NCBI RefSeq assembly: GCF_001884235.1
Contig: NZ_MAOI01000041.1
Location: 49,257 to 113,256, forward strand
Direction of reading: 5' to 3'
Source: Bacillus paramycoides
GTDB lineage: Bacteria; Bacillota; Bacilli; Bacillales; Bacillaceae_G
Length of the DNA: 64,000 nt
The notes below the pieces were generated by a model. It saw only the letters and a list, made by a program, of their open reading frames with translations, had not been told where the DNA came from and made no database searches. This document shows, piece after piece, positions 32,597 through 46,175 of this stretch; within the stretch, counting starts at the first letter, position 1; every line of letters starts with the position of its first letter. The translations under genes were made by a program, and so were the position numbers.

Positions 32597-34566
32597 CATT
32601 TTGGCAATTTGCATTTAAAAATGTCTCGCGTAATTCTAAAGCATATTTTGCTTATTTTGTAAGTAGTGCGTTTTCTATAATGGTTTTCTTTTCTTTTGCT
32701 GTTTATATGTATCATCCGCGCCTAAAAAATGCACTGGACTATCAAGAACGTGATCCTCTAATGAATTTAGCTAGTACAGCACAGTTTGTTATCGTTATGT
32801 TCTCGTTCTTCTTTCTCTTATATTCAATCGGAACATTTTTAAATGTGCGGAAACAACAATTCGGGGTACTCACTATTCTCGGTATCTCACAGAAACAATT
32901 AAAAAGACTTTTATTTACCGAAAACATGATAATCGGGATATTATCTATCTTTATCGGTATTCAAGGTGGGTTTGTTTTTTCTAACTTTTTCTTATTAGTC
33001 ACTTCAAAATTAACAAGTGCGAAAGGCCTCAATTTATATTTGCCAACAAAAGCAATAATCGTTACAACCGTAACATTTATCATTTTATTTCTTATCGTTT
33101 CTACGTTTACACCAATGTTCATTCGTACTCGTAAAACGTTACATCTCATTAAAGATAACAAGAAAATAAAAGCCGAAAAAAGACCGTCTATACTCATTTC
33201 GTTATTCGCTTTAACGTGTTTAGGGCTATGCTATTATATTGCCTGTTACCCGCAAGGCTACGTAACAGAAAAAAATGTCCAAAATGGATCTGTATTCTTT
33301 ATTATGTTATCCATTTTGCCACTCGTAGTGATCGGGACATATTTATTCTTTTCACAAACATTTCTTCTCTTTATCTTTATTTTAAAAAAGCGAAGAAAGT
33401 TTTATATGAAGCAAATAAATATGTTATGGATTTCAGATTTAGTTGCTCGTACTCGTAGCAATATTAATGTACTCTTTATCGTTTCTATGTTATCTGCACT
33501 TGCATTTACAATTATTATCGGGTTATTTGCTGCTAATAATAATACGAAAGCATCGATACTAGAACGCTATCCTGTTCCTTTCACATATACATCTGAAGGT
33601 GACAATTTACTGGAACAAAAGCACATTGCTACAATTGAAACTGAGCTTACAAATGCTAATTTTCAATACCAAAAATATAAATTTACATTATTAAAGGATA
33701 CAGCTTTAAAAGAAGACATTGCTCTTATGAAAATGAGTGATTATAACGCAATTGCTAAACAATTACAGAGGCCAGAAATAGCTCTTGATTCTTCACAAGT
33801 TTATATTATTTCTCGCCACTCACCAGAGCTCTTAAATCTTGTATCAAATCCATTTGCGAAACAAAATACAATTACACTCGGATCAAATAAAAAAGAGTTT
33901 TATATTAAAGGATTTATTAATAAAGGAATAGAACCATCCTTTGCATTACCCCATTTAATTGTTATACAAGATGATGTAATTGATAATATGATTCCTCATA
34001 TTGAAACAATAACTGTTTATAACTATTTTGTAGAGAACTGGGAAAATGCGATTGTTCCGACAAAAAATATGTTGCGTGCTATTGGTGATGATGCACATGA
34101 CTTTTACGAAAAAAGTAAAGAAGGAAAAGAGCCAATTCCTTTTCACATTGCTACAGCTACTGACGAACTAATTCATAGTAAAGAACGCTCAATCGCATAT
34201 TTCTTTATTTGGGCGTTTCTCGGTTTTATTTTCTTTATCGGTGCAGCTAGTGTTTTATATTTCCGTATGTATAATGATTTAACGAGTGAAAAACAAAAAT
34301 ATATTACGATTACAAAACTCGGATTGACAGAAACAGAAATGTTTCGCTCTGCAACAATTCAATTAGGAATTCTATTTTTCGTTCCCTATATCGTTGCTGG
34401 TATTCATACCATATTTGCGATTCAGTTTTTACAAAGTATGTTTGCCTTTTCTTTACTAAAAGAATTATTAATTATACTCACTTTATTCGGGATTATCGAG
34501 ATTATTTTCTTCTTCTTAATCCGTTCTCTTTACATTAATAAATTATCACAGCATGTTAAAATATGA
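32593..34566 (+). CDS. BceB-like permease, third of three paralogues
   Basis: A 657-residue permease with the same N-terminus and helix pattern as the other two. It is the most divergent of the three, with a distinct outer domain (about 315-525) and KQINMLWISDLVARTRSN in place of the KRINMLWISDLA form. It is coupled to the ATPase gene by a four-base overlap and ends in a strong terminator. Confidence 0.88.
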   Translation: MTFWQFAFKNVSRNSKAYFAYFVSSAFSIMVFFSFAVYMYHPRLKNALDYQERDPLMNLASTAQFVIVMFSFFFLLYSIGTFLNVRKQQFGVLTILGISQKQLKRLLFTENMIIGILSIFIGIQGGFVFSNFFLLVTSKLTSAKGLNLYLPTKAIIVTTVTFIILFLIVSTFTPMFIRTRKTLHLIKDNKKIKAEKRPSILISLFALTCLGLCYYIACYPQGYVTEKNVQNGSVFFIMLSILPLVVIGTYLFFSQTFLLFIFILKKRRKFYMKQINMLWISDLVARTRSNINVLFIVSMLSALAFTIIIGLFAANNNTKASILERYPVPFTYTSEGDNLLEQKHIATIETELTNANFQYQKYKFTLLKDTALKEDIALMKMSDYNAIAKQLQRPEIALDSSQVYIISRHSPELLNLVSNPFAKQNTITLGSNKKEFYIKGFINKGIEPSFALPHLIVIQDDVIDNMIPHIETITVYNYFVENWENAIVPTKNMLRAIGDDAHDFYEKSKEGKEPIPFHIATATDELIHSKERSIAYFFIWAFLGFIFFIGAASVLYFRMYNDLTSEKQKYITITKLGLTETEMFRSATIQLGILFFVPYIVAGIHTIFAIQFLQSMFAFSLLKELLIILTLFGIIEIIFFFLIRSLYINKLSQHVKI

Positions 34567-34568
34567 AT

Positions 34569-34603
34569 AAAATAGCCTTGTGCAGTATGCACAAGGCTAT
34601 TTT
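34569..34603 (+). terminator. terminator of the permease cluster
   Basis: AAAATAGCCTTGTGC and GCACAAGGCTATTTT, perfect stem. Confidence 0.85.
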
Positions 34604-34620
34604 CAATAGTTTTTAAATAA

Positions 34621-34815
34621 TTAGCAGCAATATCCACCATAGCCGCCGCCATAGCCACCATAACCGCCGCCGTAGCCACCATAACCGCATCCGCCGAAGC
34701 AGCTAGCACCGATAATGATTAATAAAATAAACAATACGATTAGAAGCGCAAAGCCGCCTCCGTGGCCACGTCTGCGGTCGCAATCATCATGTCTGTGTTC
34801 ACAATTTTCGCCCAT
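34621..34815 (-). CDS. YjcZ-family Gly/Tyr/Cys-rich small membrane protein
   Basis: A 64-residue protein: a polar His/Asp/Arg-rich start, one strong membrane helix (about 22-37), then a glycine-rich tail of repeated GGYGGGYGGY ending in YCC. It belongs to the YjcZ/sporulation-peptide group common in Bacillus, often made during sporulation. The ATG follows AAGGAGGAA. The base composition of the tail is GC-rich because of Gly codons. Confidence 0.75.
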   Translation of the reverse strand: MGENCEHRHDDCDRRRGHGGGFALLIVLFILLIIIGASCFGGCGYGGYGGGYGGYGGGYGGYCC

Positions 34816-35074
34816 TATTCTATTCCTCCTTTAGTATCATTCATAACAAGTTCTTCTTGTTCTAAATGAGGGGATTCCATTTATATTATGTTTTCAGGGC
34901 AAATCGGAAGCTTGCCCTTCTTAAAAACGGGCTTGTTTCATGAAAAGGGCTGCAAAAGAAAAAGAAGATATCTTTAATTATGTACCTTCTTTCTTTTAGT
35001 AAATATGTTCAGCTAAAGTGATAATTAATAAGTATGTATCCATATCCTATCCCCCTTGATACGGATTATTTTTA

Positions 35075-35106
35075 TAAAAAAAGAGGGAGTATTCTCCTCC
35101 CTCTTC
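35075..35106 (-). terminator. terminator on the minus strand
   Basis: GAGGGAG and CTCCCTC pair around a short loop; on the minus strand seven T follow. What it terminates is unclear; the nearest upstream gene on that strand is vanY. Confidence 0.7.
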
Positions 35107-35184
35107 ACTTCCTACAAATCATAATTAACTACATAGTGCTGCATTTCCGTATTGTAGTAGCCCTCACTATATTCAATATATGAT

Positions 35185-35216
35185 GAAAGGCTGTTCAAAA
35201 ACGGAACAGCCTTTTT
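35185..35216. terminator. hairpin after vanY
   Basis: AAAGGCTGTTC and GAACAGCCTTTTT (one mismatch in the loop-proximal part) next to the vanY stop codon. The T-run is longer on the plus strand. Confidence 0.65.
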
Positions 35217-35218
35217 CT

Positions 35219-36079
35219 CTATTCCTGAACCGTCACAATAACCCCATCCATATTGTTCCCCGAAATTTCATACTGCTTATTCACCGGAACATTCACGTTC
35301 ATACGATCTGAAACTTTATAATAAGAAACCGTATATTTCTTACCTTCAACATCGGTTGAAATTTCTTTTCTCTCTTTTAGGAAGTCTAAATATTCTTCTA
35401 ATGTAATTTTCTTTTTTTGCATAATCGCACTATGAGGTAAACCGACATAACGTATATGCCACGGCTCATATTGAATGCCAGTAATGTTACTTTTATTTTT
35501 CGGGTAACGTAAAACAAATCCGTATTTCCATACGTTTTCTTCAATCCATTTTCCTTCAGGAGCTTTCTCCATTTTCTTTTGGGTAGACCCAACGTCCAGT
35601 GATAACCCTAAATTATGTTCACTATATCCTGCTGGGAGTGCATAATCAGATCCCATTTTTTCATATAGTTGTCTTTGCTCTTGGAAATCTCGATAGCCAC
35701 TACTAATCAAAAAATGATTAACACTTTCTTTTCCTGCCGCATCTATAACGTTCAAAAACTTTTTCACAATATCCTTTGATAAGCGAATGTTTCTATCCAA
35801 TACAACATAGCCTCTTATTAATTCACTATTTTGAGCTACATTTATAATATCAGACCTTATGCTATCTTTCTTAACCGGGTAATCTTTATTAACTAATAAT
35901 AGATTTCCTTTATAAACTTGTTCTTCTGTAATCTCTATTTTTTTCGTATTTGCATCCTTTATCGCACTATCTTTTCCGCCGATTTTAACATCGATCTCCT
36001 TTTGAAATAATGGTGATATATAAAAGCCTACACAGACTGTACATAATATAAAAAGAGAAATAAATACCCACTTTTTCAT
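35219..36079 (-). CDS. vanY: VanY-type D-alanyl-D-alanine carboxypeptidase
   Basis: A 286-residue membrane-anchored peptidase of the M15B family that trims the last D-Ala from peptidoglycan stem peptides. One N-terminal membrane segment (4-21). The zinc site is visible: His and Asp in SEHNLGLSLD (153-162) and EPWH (205-208), with ISSGYRDFQEQ before it. An extra C-terminal beta region of about 55 residues follows the catalytic domain. It is downstream of a VanS/VanR-like pair, so cell-wall signals probably control it. Van ligase genes are absent, so this is not a vancomycin-resistance operon. Confidence 0.88.
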   Translation of the reverse strand: MKKWVFISLFILCTVCVGFYISPLFQKEIDVKIGGKDSAIKDANTKKIEITEEQVYKGNLLLVNKDYPVKKDSIRSDIINVAQNSELIRGYVVLDRNIRLSKDIVKKFLNVIDAAGKESVNHFLISSGYRDFQEQRQLYEKMGSDYALPAGYSEHNLGLSLDVGSTQKKMEKAPEGKWIEENVWKYGFVLRYPKNKSNITGIQYEPWHIRYVGLPHSAIMQKKKITLEEYLDFLKERKEISTDVEGKKYTVSYYKVSDRMNVNVPVNKQYEISGNNMDGVIVTVQE

Positions 36080-36161
36080 TTCTAGTTCCTCCTTGACCTA
36101 ACATACATATAGGATAGAAAAAACTATTAAAATAAAAAGTGGGGTAAAGTTTAAATTTTTA

Positions 36162-37268
36162 TTAAATTTCCAAATTATCCTCTTTTGGTAATCTCACTTC
36201 AAATATTGTTCTAATTACATTACTTTCAGCAGAGATTTTCCCATTATGCTGCTCAACAATATTTTTTGCAATAAATAAACCAAGACCTGTGCCGCCCTGT
36301 TGCTCCGATCTAGCCTTATCCCCTGTATAAAACATATCAAAAAGATACGGCAAATCTTCTTCTGGAATACTATCTCCATAATTAATAATTTGTATAACTA
36401 CCTCTTCACGATCAATATATCCGTTCACATCAACAAACTTTCCATCGTACCCATAGCGAATCGCATTTGTTAAAAGGTTTTCAAATACTCGGGCTAATAA
36501 TTTCCCATCACCGTTAATAGGTAAATGGGGAGCAATATTCAATCTCGCTTCTAAATCCTTTTTTTCTAATAACGGATATAATTCTTCATCTAACTGTATG
36601 AGTAATTCACTTATATCAATTGGTCTTTTCTCAAGCTGCAACATACCATAATTCATTCTCGTGATTTCAAATAATTCATCAATTAAGCTTTCCAGCCTTT
36701 CGGATTTCGTAAAAGCAATTGTGGAAAAATGTTTAATTTGTTCCTTCGTCAGATTCTCATCTTTAAGAATTAAATCTAAATAACCTAAAACAGATGTTAA
36801 CGGTGTTCTTAAATCATGAGCTAAGTTAACAATTAGCTGGTCTTTACTACTTTCCGCAAAATCTCCTCGTTCAACCGCTTCTTTTAACTTTTCACTCGCT
36901 ACATTAATTTCACGTGCGATATATCCAAACTCATCATTTGATGAAATCCCAACTTGATTTGTGAAATCACCGTTCGCAAGATGATGAATCCCATTAGAAA
37001 TCTCATCAAAATATTTTAAATAAGGTCTAGTAAGAAAGAAGAAAAACATAATGGACAGAGGAATAAATATAATTAAAAAGAAATTAATATCTCCAATTTG
37101 TCTTATAACTGAGCGAAATTGAGCTAAGGGATCCTCATAACGAACTACTAATTTATAATAGATCCGTAATCCTTCATACATTAAATACGTTACGCCAGCT
37201 GCTAATACCATACTTAACGCAAATAGCATAACCATCTTTGAGCGAAAGCTTCTCATCTTTTTAGCCAT
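36162..37268 (-). CDS. VanS-like sensor histidine kinase
   Basis: A 368-residue kinase: two membrane helices (about 13-35 and 53-74), a short outer loop, HAMP, then NLAHDLRTPLTSVLGYLD with the phospho-acceptor His, NLLTNAIRYGYDG as N box and EQQGGTGLGLFIAKNI. Its start overlaps the regulator gene by eight bases. The gene lies 82 bp upstream of vanY. Likely detects cell-envelope state; the ligand is unknown. Confidence 0.9.
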   Translation of the reverse strand: MAKKMRSFRSKMVMLFALSMVLAAGVTYLMYEGLRIYYKLVVRYEDPLAQFRSVIRQIGDINFFLIIFIPLSIMFFFFLTRPYLKYFDEISNGIHHLANGDFTNQVGISSNDEFGYIAREINVASEKLKEAVERGDFAESSKDQLIVNLAHDLRTPLTSVLGYLDLILKDENLTKEQIKHFSTIAFTKSERLESLIDELFEITRMNYGMLQLEKRPIDISELLIQLDEELYPLLEKKDLEARLNIAPHLPINGDGKLLARVFENLLTNAIRYGYDGKFVDVNGYIDREEVVIQIINYGDSIPEEDLPYLFDMFYTGDKARSEQQGGTGLGLFIAKNIVEQHNGKISAESNVIRTIFEVRLPKEDNLEI

Positions 37269-37959
37269 TGAAAGTATACCCTACTCCCCACACTGTTTTT
37301 ATTAATTTATTCTTTCTTTTATCTTCCCCAAGTTTTTTCCGTAACGTACGGATGTGCACCATTACTGTATTTCCGCCTTCATAATAGCCTTCTGCCCATA
37401 CTTGCTGAAAAATATTTTCCACACTGTACACTTTCTTCGGATGACTCGCTAATAAATATAAAATATCAAATTCTTTTGGCGTTAACTCAATTTGTTCTCC
37501 GTACACATTGACCGTTCTTTGCTCAGAATCAATAACAACTCCGCCGACCTCTAAAGCCGATTTATTCTCCACTACTCTCGGTTGATTTAACGTAAGAAAT
37601 CGGCGCAATTGTGCATTTACACGCGCGACTAATTCAATCGGTGTAAAAGGTTTCGTCATATAATCATCTGCGCCGAGTACAAGACCTGTCACTTTATCAA
37701 AATCAGATGTTTTCGCACTTAAGAAAATGATCGGCATATGATGTTTCGCACGAATTTGACGCGTCACTTCATAACCGTCCATTTTCGGCATCATAATATC
37801 TAAAACCACTAAGTCGATTGGCTGAGTTTGAATAACATGCATCGCCTCTTCTCCATCAACTGCTTTAACGACATGGTAACCTTCTTTTTCTAAATGTATC
37901 GCAATTAAATCAGCAATTTCCGCCTCATCCTCAGCTATTAAAATTGAAATGCGCTTCAT
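37261..37959 (-). CDS. VanR-like response regulator
   Basis: A 232-residue OmpR-family regulator with EDEAE, phospho-acceptor Asp in LVVLDIMMPKMDG, Lys in YMTKPF and winged-helix motifs LTPKEFDILYLLASHP and NTVMVHIRTLRKKLGED. The ATG of MKRISILIAEDE is chosen because GTGGGGGA lies just upstream. It is the first gene of vanR-vanS-vanY. Confidence 0.9.
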   Translation of the reverse strand: MKRISILIAEDEAEIADLIAIHLEKEGYHVVKAVDGEEAMHVIQTQPIDLVVLDIMMPKMDGYEVTRQIRAKHHMPIIFLSAKTSDFDKVTGLVLGADDYMTKPFTPIELVARVNAQLRRFLTLNQPRVVENKSALEVGGVVIDSEQRTVNVYGEQIELTPKEFDILYLLASHPKKVYSVENIFQQVWAEGYYEGGNTVMVHIRTLRKKLGEDKRKNKLIKTVWGVGYTFNG

Positions 37960-38028
37960 TTTTGTCCCCCACCTCATTCCGTTTTTATACGCTCGATTGT
38001 AAACTAGTCTATCCAATTTGTACAATAA

Positions 38029-38062
38029 GAAAAGGCTACCCGTGAGAGTAACCTTTTCTTGA
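38029..38062. terminator. terminator between menC and the vanR-like gene
   Basis: GAAAAGGCTAC and GTAACCTTTTC pair around an eight-base loop. It sits about 70 bp upstream of the vanR-like start, and 200 bp downstream of menC. Confidence 0.7.
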
Positions 38063-38092
38063 TTCTGTTGAAGAAGTAACGCATCGCATATT

Positions 38093-38186
38093 AGTGAACG
38101 AAATTATATATCGGCGATTTTCCAAATATATCGACCGTAACTTGAAATATATCAACGATTTTTTAAATATATCGACTTACCGACAA
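38093..38186. repeat. dispersed CGATATAT repeat, two units in reverse orientation
   Basis: Two units of the repeat at 88-215, read on the minus strand: GTCGGTAAGTCGATATATT, AAAATCGTTGATATA, GGTCGATATATT, AAAATCGCCGATATA. The rest of the 308-base gap holds a terminator (38029) and a hairpin (38238). Confidence 0.75.
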
Positions 38187-38237
38187 TTAACGACAAAATT
38201 ATCACGCTATTGGCGGGCAGCCCAATTGATGAAGGCT

Positions 38238-38269
38238 GATAATCAGTGGGATGCCCCCACACTGATTAT
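38238..38269 (-). terminator. AATCAGTG hairpin after menC
   Basis: ATAATCAGTG-GGATGCCCCCAC-ACTGATTAT ends on the menC stop codon. It resembles the hairpin at 55378-55413; no T-run, so termination may be weak. Confidence 0.5.
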
Positions 38270-39375
38270 TACCTCTCAAACAGAATCCGTTGCTTCGTGA
38301 TTTTTTCTAACCTCTCGCGGTCTACTTCATACTCACGTTCAATACTTTGCGGTACAATTACTTTCCCGCCCTCTAGCATCACTTCCGGTGAAATAATATC
38401 CTTCTCCCAATGTCTACTAGAAGCAGATATATCTCCTGGAATCGTAAAGTTTGGTAACGAAGCTAGGGCAACGTTTTGCGCTCGCGAAATCCCCATCTCT
38501 ACCATACCGCCACACCAAACTGGTATATTATGCTCCATACAATAATTATGAATTTGAACTGATTCTGTTAATCCGCCCACTCGTCCCGGCTTAATATTGA
38601 CGATACGGCAACTGCCAAGTGTAATGGCAACGCGCGCATCCTCTAAACTATGGATGCTTTCATCTAAACAAATCGGTGTTTCAATTTTCTTTTGTAATTC
38701 AGCATGATCAAGAAAATCATAATCTGCCAGTGGTTGTTCAATCATCATAAGTTGGAATTCATCTAATCTTTTGAGCTTGTCAATATCCGCTAATGTGTAC
38801 GCTGAGTTTGCATCAGCCATTAATGGGATGCTCGGAAACTCTTTACGAATTTCTTTAAGCAATTCGTAATCATGTTCCGGCTTTATTTTCACTTTAAAAC
38901 GCTTGTATCCGTCTTCCGCGTACTTCTCAATTTGTTTTAACATAATTGGAATTATACTTATCCCAATAACAACGCCAACTTCAATTTCAGGCCTAGTTCC
39001 ACCAAGTAATGTCGCTAAAGAACTCTTTTGACGTTTCGCATATAAGTCCCAAATGGCTCCTTCAATTCCCGCCTTTGCCATCCGGTTTCTCTTTATATGT
39101 TGGAACAGACCTGGCACTTCATTCGGATGAGAGATTTCAGCTTTCAATAAATCTGGTAATAGAAAGTCTTGAAGTACATGCAGCGCTGTCTTCACAGTTT
39201 CTTCCGTATACCACGGTTCAGAAAATGCAACGACTTCACCAAAACCAACGTATCCATCTGTGTCTTCTAATTCAATGACAATACTCTCACGCTTTTCGTA
39301 AGTTCCGTAACTTGCGGAAAATGGGATTACGAGTGGCATTTCCGTTATATAAAGTGTCGCTTTTTTGATCTCCAC
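38269..39375 (-). CDS. menC: o-succinylbenzoate synthase
   Basis: Dehydrates SHCHC to o-succinylbenzoate in menaquinone synthesis. A 368-residue enolase-superfamily enzyme with the catalytic Lys pair region FKVKIKP, metal ligands in MADANSAY, IEQPL and LDESI, and the second Lys in VNIKPGRVGG. Translation starts at GTG immediately after the menE stop (TAAGTG), with GGAGGAG upstream, so it is coupled to menE. Confidence 0.95.
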   Translation of the reverse strand: MEIKKATLYITEMPLVIPFSASYGTYEKRESIVIELEDTDGYVGFGEVVAFSEPWYTEETVKTALHVLQDFLLPDLLKAEISHPNEVPGLFQHIKRNRMAKAGIEGAIWDLYAKRQKSSLATLLGGTRPEIEVGVVIGISIIPIMLKQIEKYAEDGYKRFKVKIKPEHDYELLKEIRKEFPSIPLMADANSAYTLADIDKLKRLDEFQLMMIEQPLADYDFLDHAELQKKIETPICLDESIHSLEDARVAITLGSCRIVNIKPGRVGGLTESVQIHNYCMEHNIPVWCGGMVEMGISRAQNVALASLPNFTIPGDISASSRHWEKDIISPEVMLEGGKVIVPQSIEREYEVDRERLEKITKQRILFER

Positions 39376-40821
39376 TTACATCTCCTCCACTAATTGTCTT
39401 AACTCTCGTCTTAACAATTTCTTCGAAGCATTTCTTGGTAATTCCTCTAGGAAATACACTTTCTTTGGTACTTTATATTTCGCTAATTTCCCCTCACAAA
39501 AATGGATAATCGCCTCTTCTGTTACCTCACCAGCTTTCACGATAAAAGCAGCTGGCACTTGCCCCCACTTTTCATCTTTCATACCAACAACACCCACCTC
39601 CGCTACCACCGGATGGGAAAGCAATACTTCTTCAATTTGAGCTGGATAAATATTTTCCCCACCAGAAATAATTAAATCACTGCGTCGATCTAATACATAT
39701 AAAAAACCTTCTTCATCCAAATAACCGAGGTCACCAGTACGAAGCCAGCCATTTTGAATTGTCTCGCGCGTCGCATCTTCACGGTTAAAGTAGCCACCTG
39801 TTACGTTCGGTCCTTTTACCACAATTTCGCCCTCAGTGTGAGGTGGTACTACTACTCCGTCTTTCTCAATACGAAGCTGACACTGGAATAGAGGTTTTCC
39901 AGCTGATCCTACTTTCGTTAACATATAATCTGCTGATAACGTACAAATTTGCGAAGACGTTTCTGTCATACCGTACGTTTGATAAACCGGAATTCCCTTT
40001 TCCACACACGTTTCTAATAACGGTTTCGGCGCGGGTCCCCCGCCTAATAACATACATCGTAAAGAAGATGGATATGTTTCGTCTCCAAGTCTATCTAATA
40101 AATCTGTTAGCATTTTAGAAACGACAGAAATAATCGTAACGCCTCTCGTTTGAAGTGCTTCATGAATGAAGTTAGCATCATATTTCGGAACGAGTAAAAT
40201 ACGCATACCGTACATAATATTTTTCATTAAAAGAGATAACCCACCAACATGGAACATTGGCATACAAGCTAACCAACAATCATCTTCACGAAGTCCTAAA
40301 TTAAGTGAAGAACCAACTGCACTTGCCCAATGATTACCGTACGTTAAAATAACGCCTTTCGGTTTTCCTGTCGTCCCTGACGTATAAATAATTGTCATCG
40401 CTTCTTCTAAAGAGAATTCTTCTTGTATAGATGCTTCCGCCTTCGGTCCATTCATCACTTCAGCAAATGAATATACTGGAACATTTTCCGTCTCAAACTC
40501 TTGATCCGTCACTAAACAAACAACTTCAGCATCATCCATTTGCCAAAGTAGCTCTTCTCTTGAAAGACGCGTATTTAAAAGCACAGCTACTGCACCTACA
40601 TAAGATAAGGCGTGAATAACTGTAATCATCTCCATACCATTTTTCATCAGAACAGCCACCTTTTGAGCCCGCTTTACTCCTACATGCGAAAGGTGTTCAC
40701 AAACAGATACTACTTTTTCATGTAACTGCACGAAGGTAACCTTCTCCTCTTCAATTTCAATTGCAGTGCGATCAGGTGTTAAAAATGCGCGTTGCATTAA
40801 CCAATTCGGCATCGTCTCCAT
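39376..40821 (-). CDS. menE: o-succinylbenzoate-CoA ligase
   Basis: Activates o-succinylbenzoate with CoA and ATP. A 481-residue acyl-adenylating enzyme with the AMP-binding motif [13 protein letters not shown] (about 151-163), [14 protein letters not shown] and the C-terminal Lys in [16 protein letters not shown] precedes the ATG. A structured repeat of about 300 bp separates it from menB. Confidence 0.95.
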   Translation of the reverse strand: METMPNWLMQRAFLTPDRTAIEIEEEKVTFVQLHEKVVSVCEHLSHVGVKRAQKVAVLMKNGMEMITVIHALSYVGAVAVLLNTRLSREELLWQMDDAEVVCLVTDQEFETENVPVYSFAEVMNGPKAEASIQEEFSLEEAMTIIYTSGTTGKPKGVILTYGNHWASAVGSSLNLGLREDDCWLACMPMFHVGGLSLLMKNIMYGMRILLVPKYDANFIHEALQTRGVTIISVVSKMLTDLLDRLGDETYPSSLRCMLLGGGPAPKPLLETCVEKGIPVYQTYGMTETSSQICTLSADYMLTKVGSAGKPLFQCQLRIEKDGVVVPPHTEGEIVVKGPNVTGGYFNREDATRETIQNGWLRTGDLGYLDEEGFLYVLDRRSDLIISGGENIYPAQIEEVLLSHPVVAEVGVVGMKDEKWGQVPAAFIVKAGEVTEEAIIHFCEGKLAKYKVPKKVYFLEELPRNASKKLLRRELRQLVEEM

Positions 40822-40864
40822 TATTCATTCTCCTTTCATGAAAGAAAGAGACTTGATATGAAAT

Positions 40865-41148
40865 CAAGTCTCTTAGTTGTTTTGTTTCCGCTTTTGATCT
40901 TATCCAGCTGCGCCTCCTAGCCCCTTCCGTCTAAGAACCTTCCGCACGAGAAAGTAAAAAACACTTTCTGTGCGAAAGAACCTTAGCCGACGGGGCTAAA
41001 CAGTCGGCTCCGCTTTTAATTTCATCCAGCTACAGCAGCTAGAATGTTCGGTGGCTTCGCTTCTTCCTACGAGGCAAAAAGCGCCTCTTTGTCAGAAGCT
41101 CCATCCCCCTCACATTCTGAGCGAGCCGCTTCCGCTTTTGATCAAGGG
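40865..41148 (-). repeat. structured repeat block between menB and menE
   Basis: On the minus strand it contains three copies of (G/A)AT(C/T)AAAAGCGGA (at about 41133, 41016 and 40891) and two of AGCTGGAT(A/G)A, giving two units of about 125 bp. One unit holds a long imperfect hairpin (40927-41000) with arms around CTTTCTGTGCGAAAG. It begins on the menB stop codon and has no open frame. It is GC-richer than its surroundings and resembles the bcr-type intergenic repeats of the B. cereus group. Confidence 0.75.
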
Positions 41149-41960
41149 AAACGAGGGAATTGACCGAAGTCCGGGCTGCGTTTTTCTTTGAACGCGTCGC
41201 GGCCTTCTTTTGCTTCGTCAGTTGTGTAGTACAATAACGTTGCGTCTCCAGCTAGTTGTTGAATACCAGCTAAACCGTCTGTGTCTGCGTTGAATGCAGC
41301 TTTTAAGAAACGAAGTGCCATTGGGCTGTTTGCTAAAATTTCTTGTGCCCATTGTACTGTTTCTGCTTCAAGTTCTTCTAATGGTACAACTGTGTTTACT
41401 AAGCCCATATCAAGCGCTTCTTGTGCGTTGTATTGACGGCATAGGTACCAAATTTCACGAGCTTTCTTATGGCCTACCATACGAGCTAAATAACCAGCTC
41501 CGTATCCACCATCAAAGCTACCTACTTTAGGACCTGTTTGTCCGAATACAGCGTTGTCTGCAGCGATTGTTAAGTCACATACGATATGAAGTACGTGTCC
41601 ACCACCGATTGCATAACCTGCTACCATTGCGATAACCGGTTTAGGGATTGCGCGAATTAGACGTTGTAAGTCTAATACGTTTAAACGTGGGATTTGGTCG
41701 TCACCTACATATCCACCATGACCGCGAACCTTTTGGTCGCCGCCAGAACAGAATGCACGTCCACCTTCACCTGTTAAAATGATAACGCCAACATTTGCAT
41801 CATCACGAGCTTGTGCAAATGCATCGATTAACTCCATTACCGTTTTAGGACGGAATGCGTTATGTACTTCAGGGCGGTTAATCGAAATCTTTGCGATACC
41901 ATTGTATGTTGAATAAATAATATCTTCGTAATTGCCTTCTTTTACCCATTCAATAGCCAT
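41142..41960 (-). CDS. menB: 1,4-dihydroxy-2-naphthoyl-CoA synthase
   Basis: Ring-closing crotonase-fold enzyme of menaquinone synthesis, 272 residues. Family marks: [25 protein letters not shown], the oxyanion-hole region [28 protein letters not shown] and [14 protein letters not shown], with the C-terminal [17 protein letters not shown] precedes the ATG. It lies 67 bp after menH. Confidence 0.96.
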   Translation of the reverse strand: MAIEWVKEGNYEDIIYSTYNGIAKISINRPEVHNAFRPKTVMELIDAFAQARDDANVGVIILTGEGGRAFCSGGDQKVRGHGGYVGDDQIPRLNVLDLQRLIRAIPKPVIAMVAGYAIGGGHVLHIVCDLTIAADNAVFGQTGPKVGSFDGGYGAGYLARMVGHKKAREIWYLCRQYNAQEALDMGLVNTVVPLEELEAETVQWAQEILANSPMALRFLKAAFNADTDGLAGIQQLAGDATLLYYTTDEAKEGRDAFKEKRSPDFGQFPRFP

Positions 41961-42027
41961 TACTATTACCTCCTTTTATAGTTCTGATCTCCTCTATAAG
42001 TTCAACTTCCTTCTCGACGAAAAAGTA

Positions 42028-45982
<3,955 letters not shown>

Positions 45983-46110
45983 AATTGTCTCCCCCCTATG
46001 GGCGAAAAATAGTCATAATTACGCTTGATTTTAAGATACACCTCAAAGGAAAGGCCTGTCAACGTTTAGCATTTCTGAGAAATTCACCTTCTCTTCCTAG
46101 AAAATAAACG

Positions 46111-46139
46111 TTGACACTAAATGATGCTTTTTCTACACT
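46111..46139 (+). promoter_or_regulatory. menA promoter
   Basis: Consensus TTGACA (46111-46116), exactly 17 bp, then TACACT (46134-46139), 37 bp upstream of the menA start: a sigma-A type promoter. Confidence 0.7.
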
Positions 46140-46175
46140 TAATTGTGTACAATATGTGACCAAGGAGGATTCAAC

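Larger units (their letters stand above)
34816..35218. other. intergenic region with two terminators
   Basis: About 400 bases. It contains the promoter region of the YjcZ-like gene, a minus-strand terminator (35075-35106) and a hairpin (35185-35216). A 15-codon frame on the minus strand with AAGGGGGA upstream (start near 35040) is too short to support. Confidence 0.4.

Noticed and set aside
34990-35040. A 15-codon frame on the minus strand with AAGGGGGA upstream
   Set aside because: Too short to judge, no terminator directly after it, and the Shine-Dalgarno match alone is not enough.
35105-35185. Short minus-strand frame ending YYNTEMQHYVVNYDL after vanY
   Set aside because: No start or ribosome binding site; it runs through the vanY hairpin and could be a chance frame or a very short remnant.
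35219-38025. Vancomycin resistance operon
   Set aside because: Only vanR-, vanS- and vanY-like genes are present; no VanH, ligase or VanX, so peptidoglycan precursors are not remodelled by this cluster.
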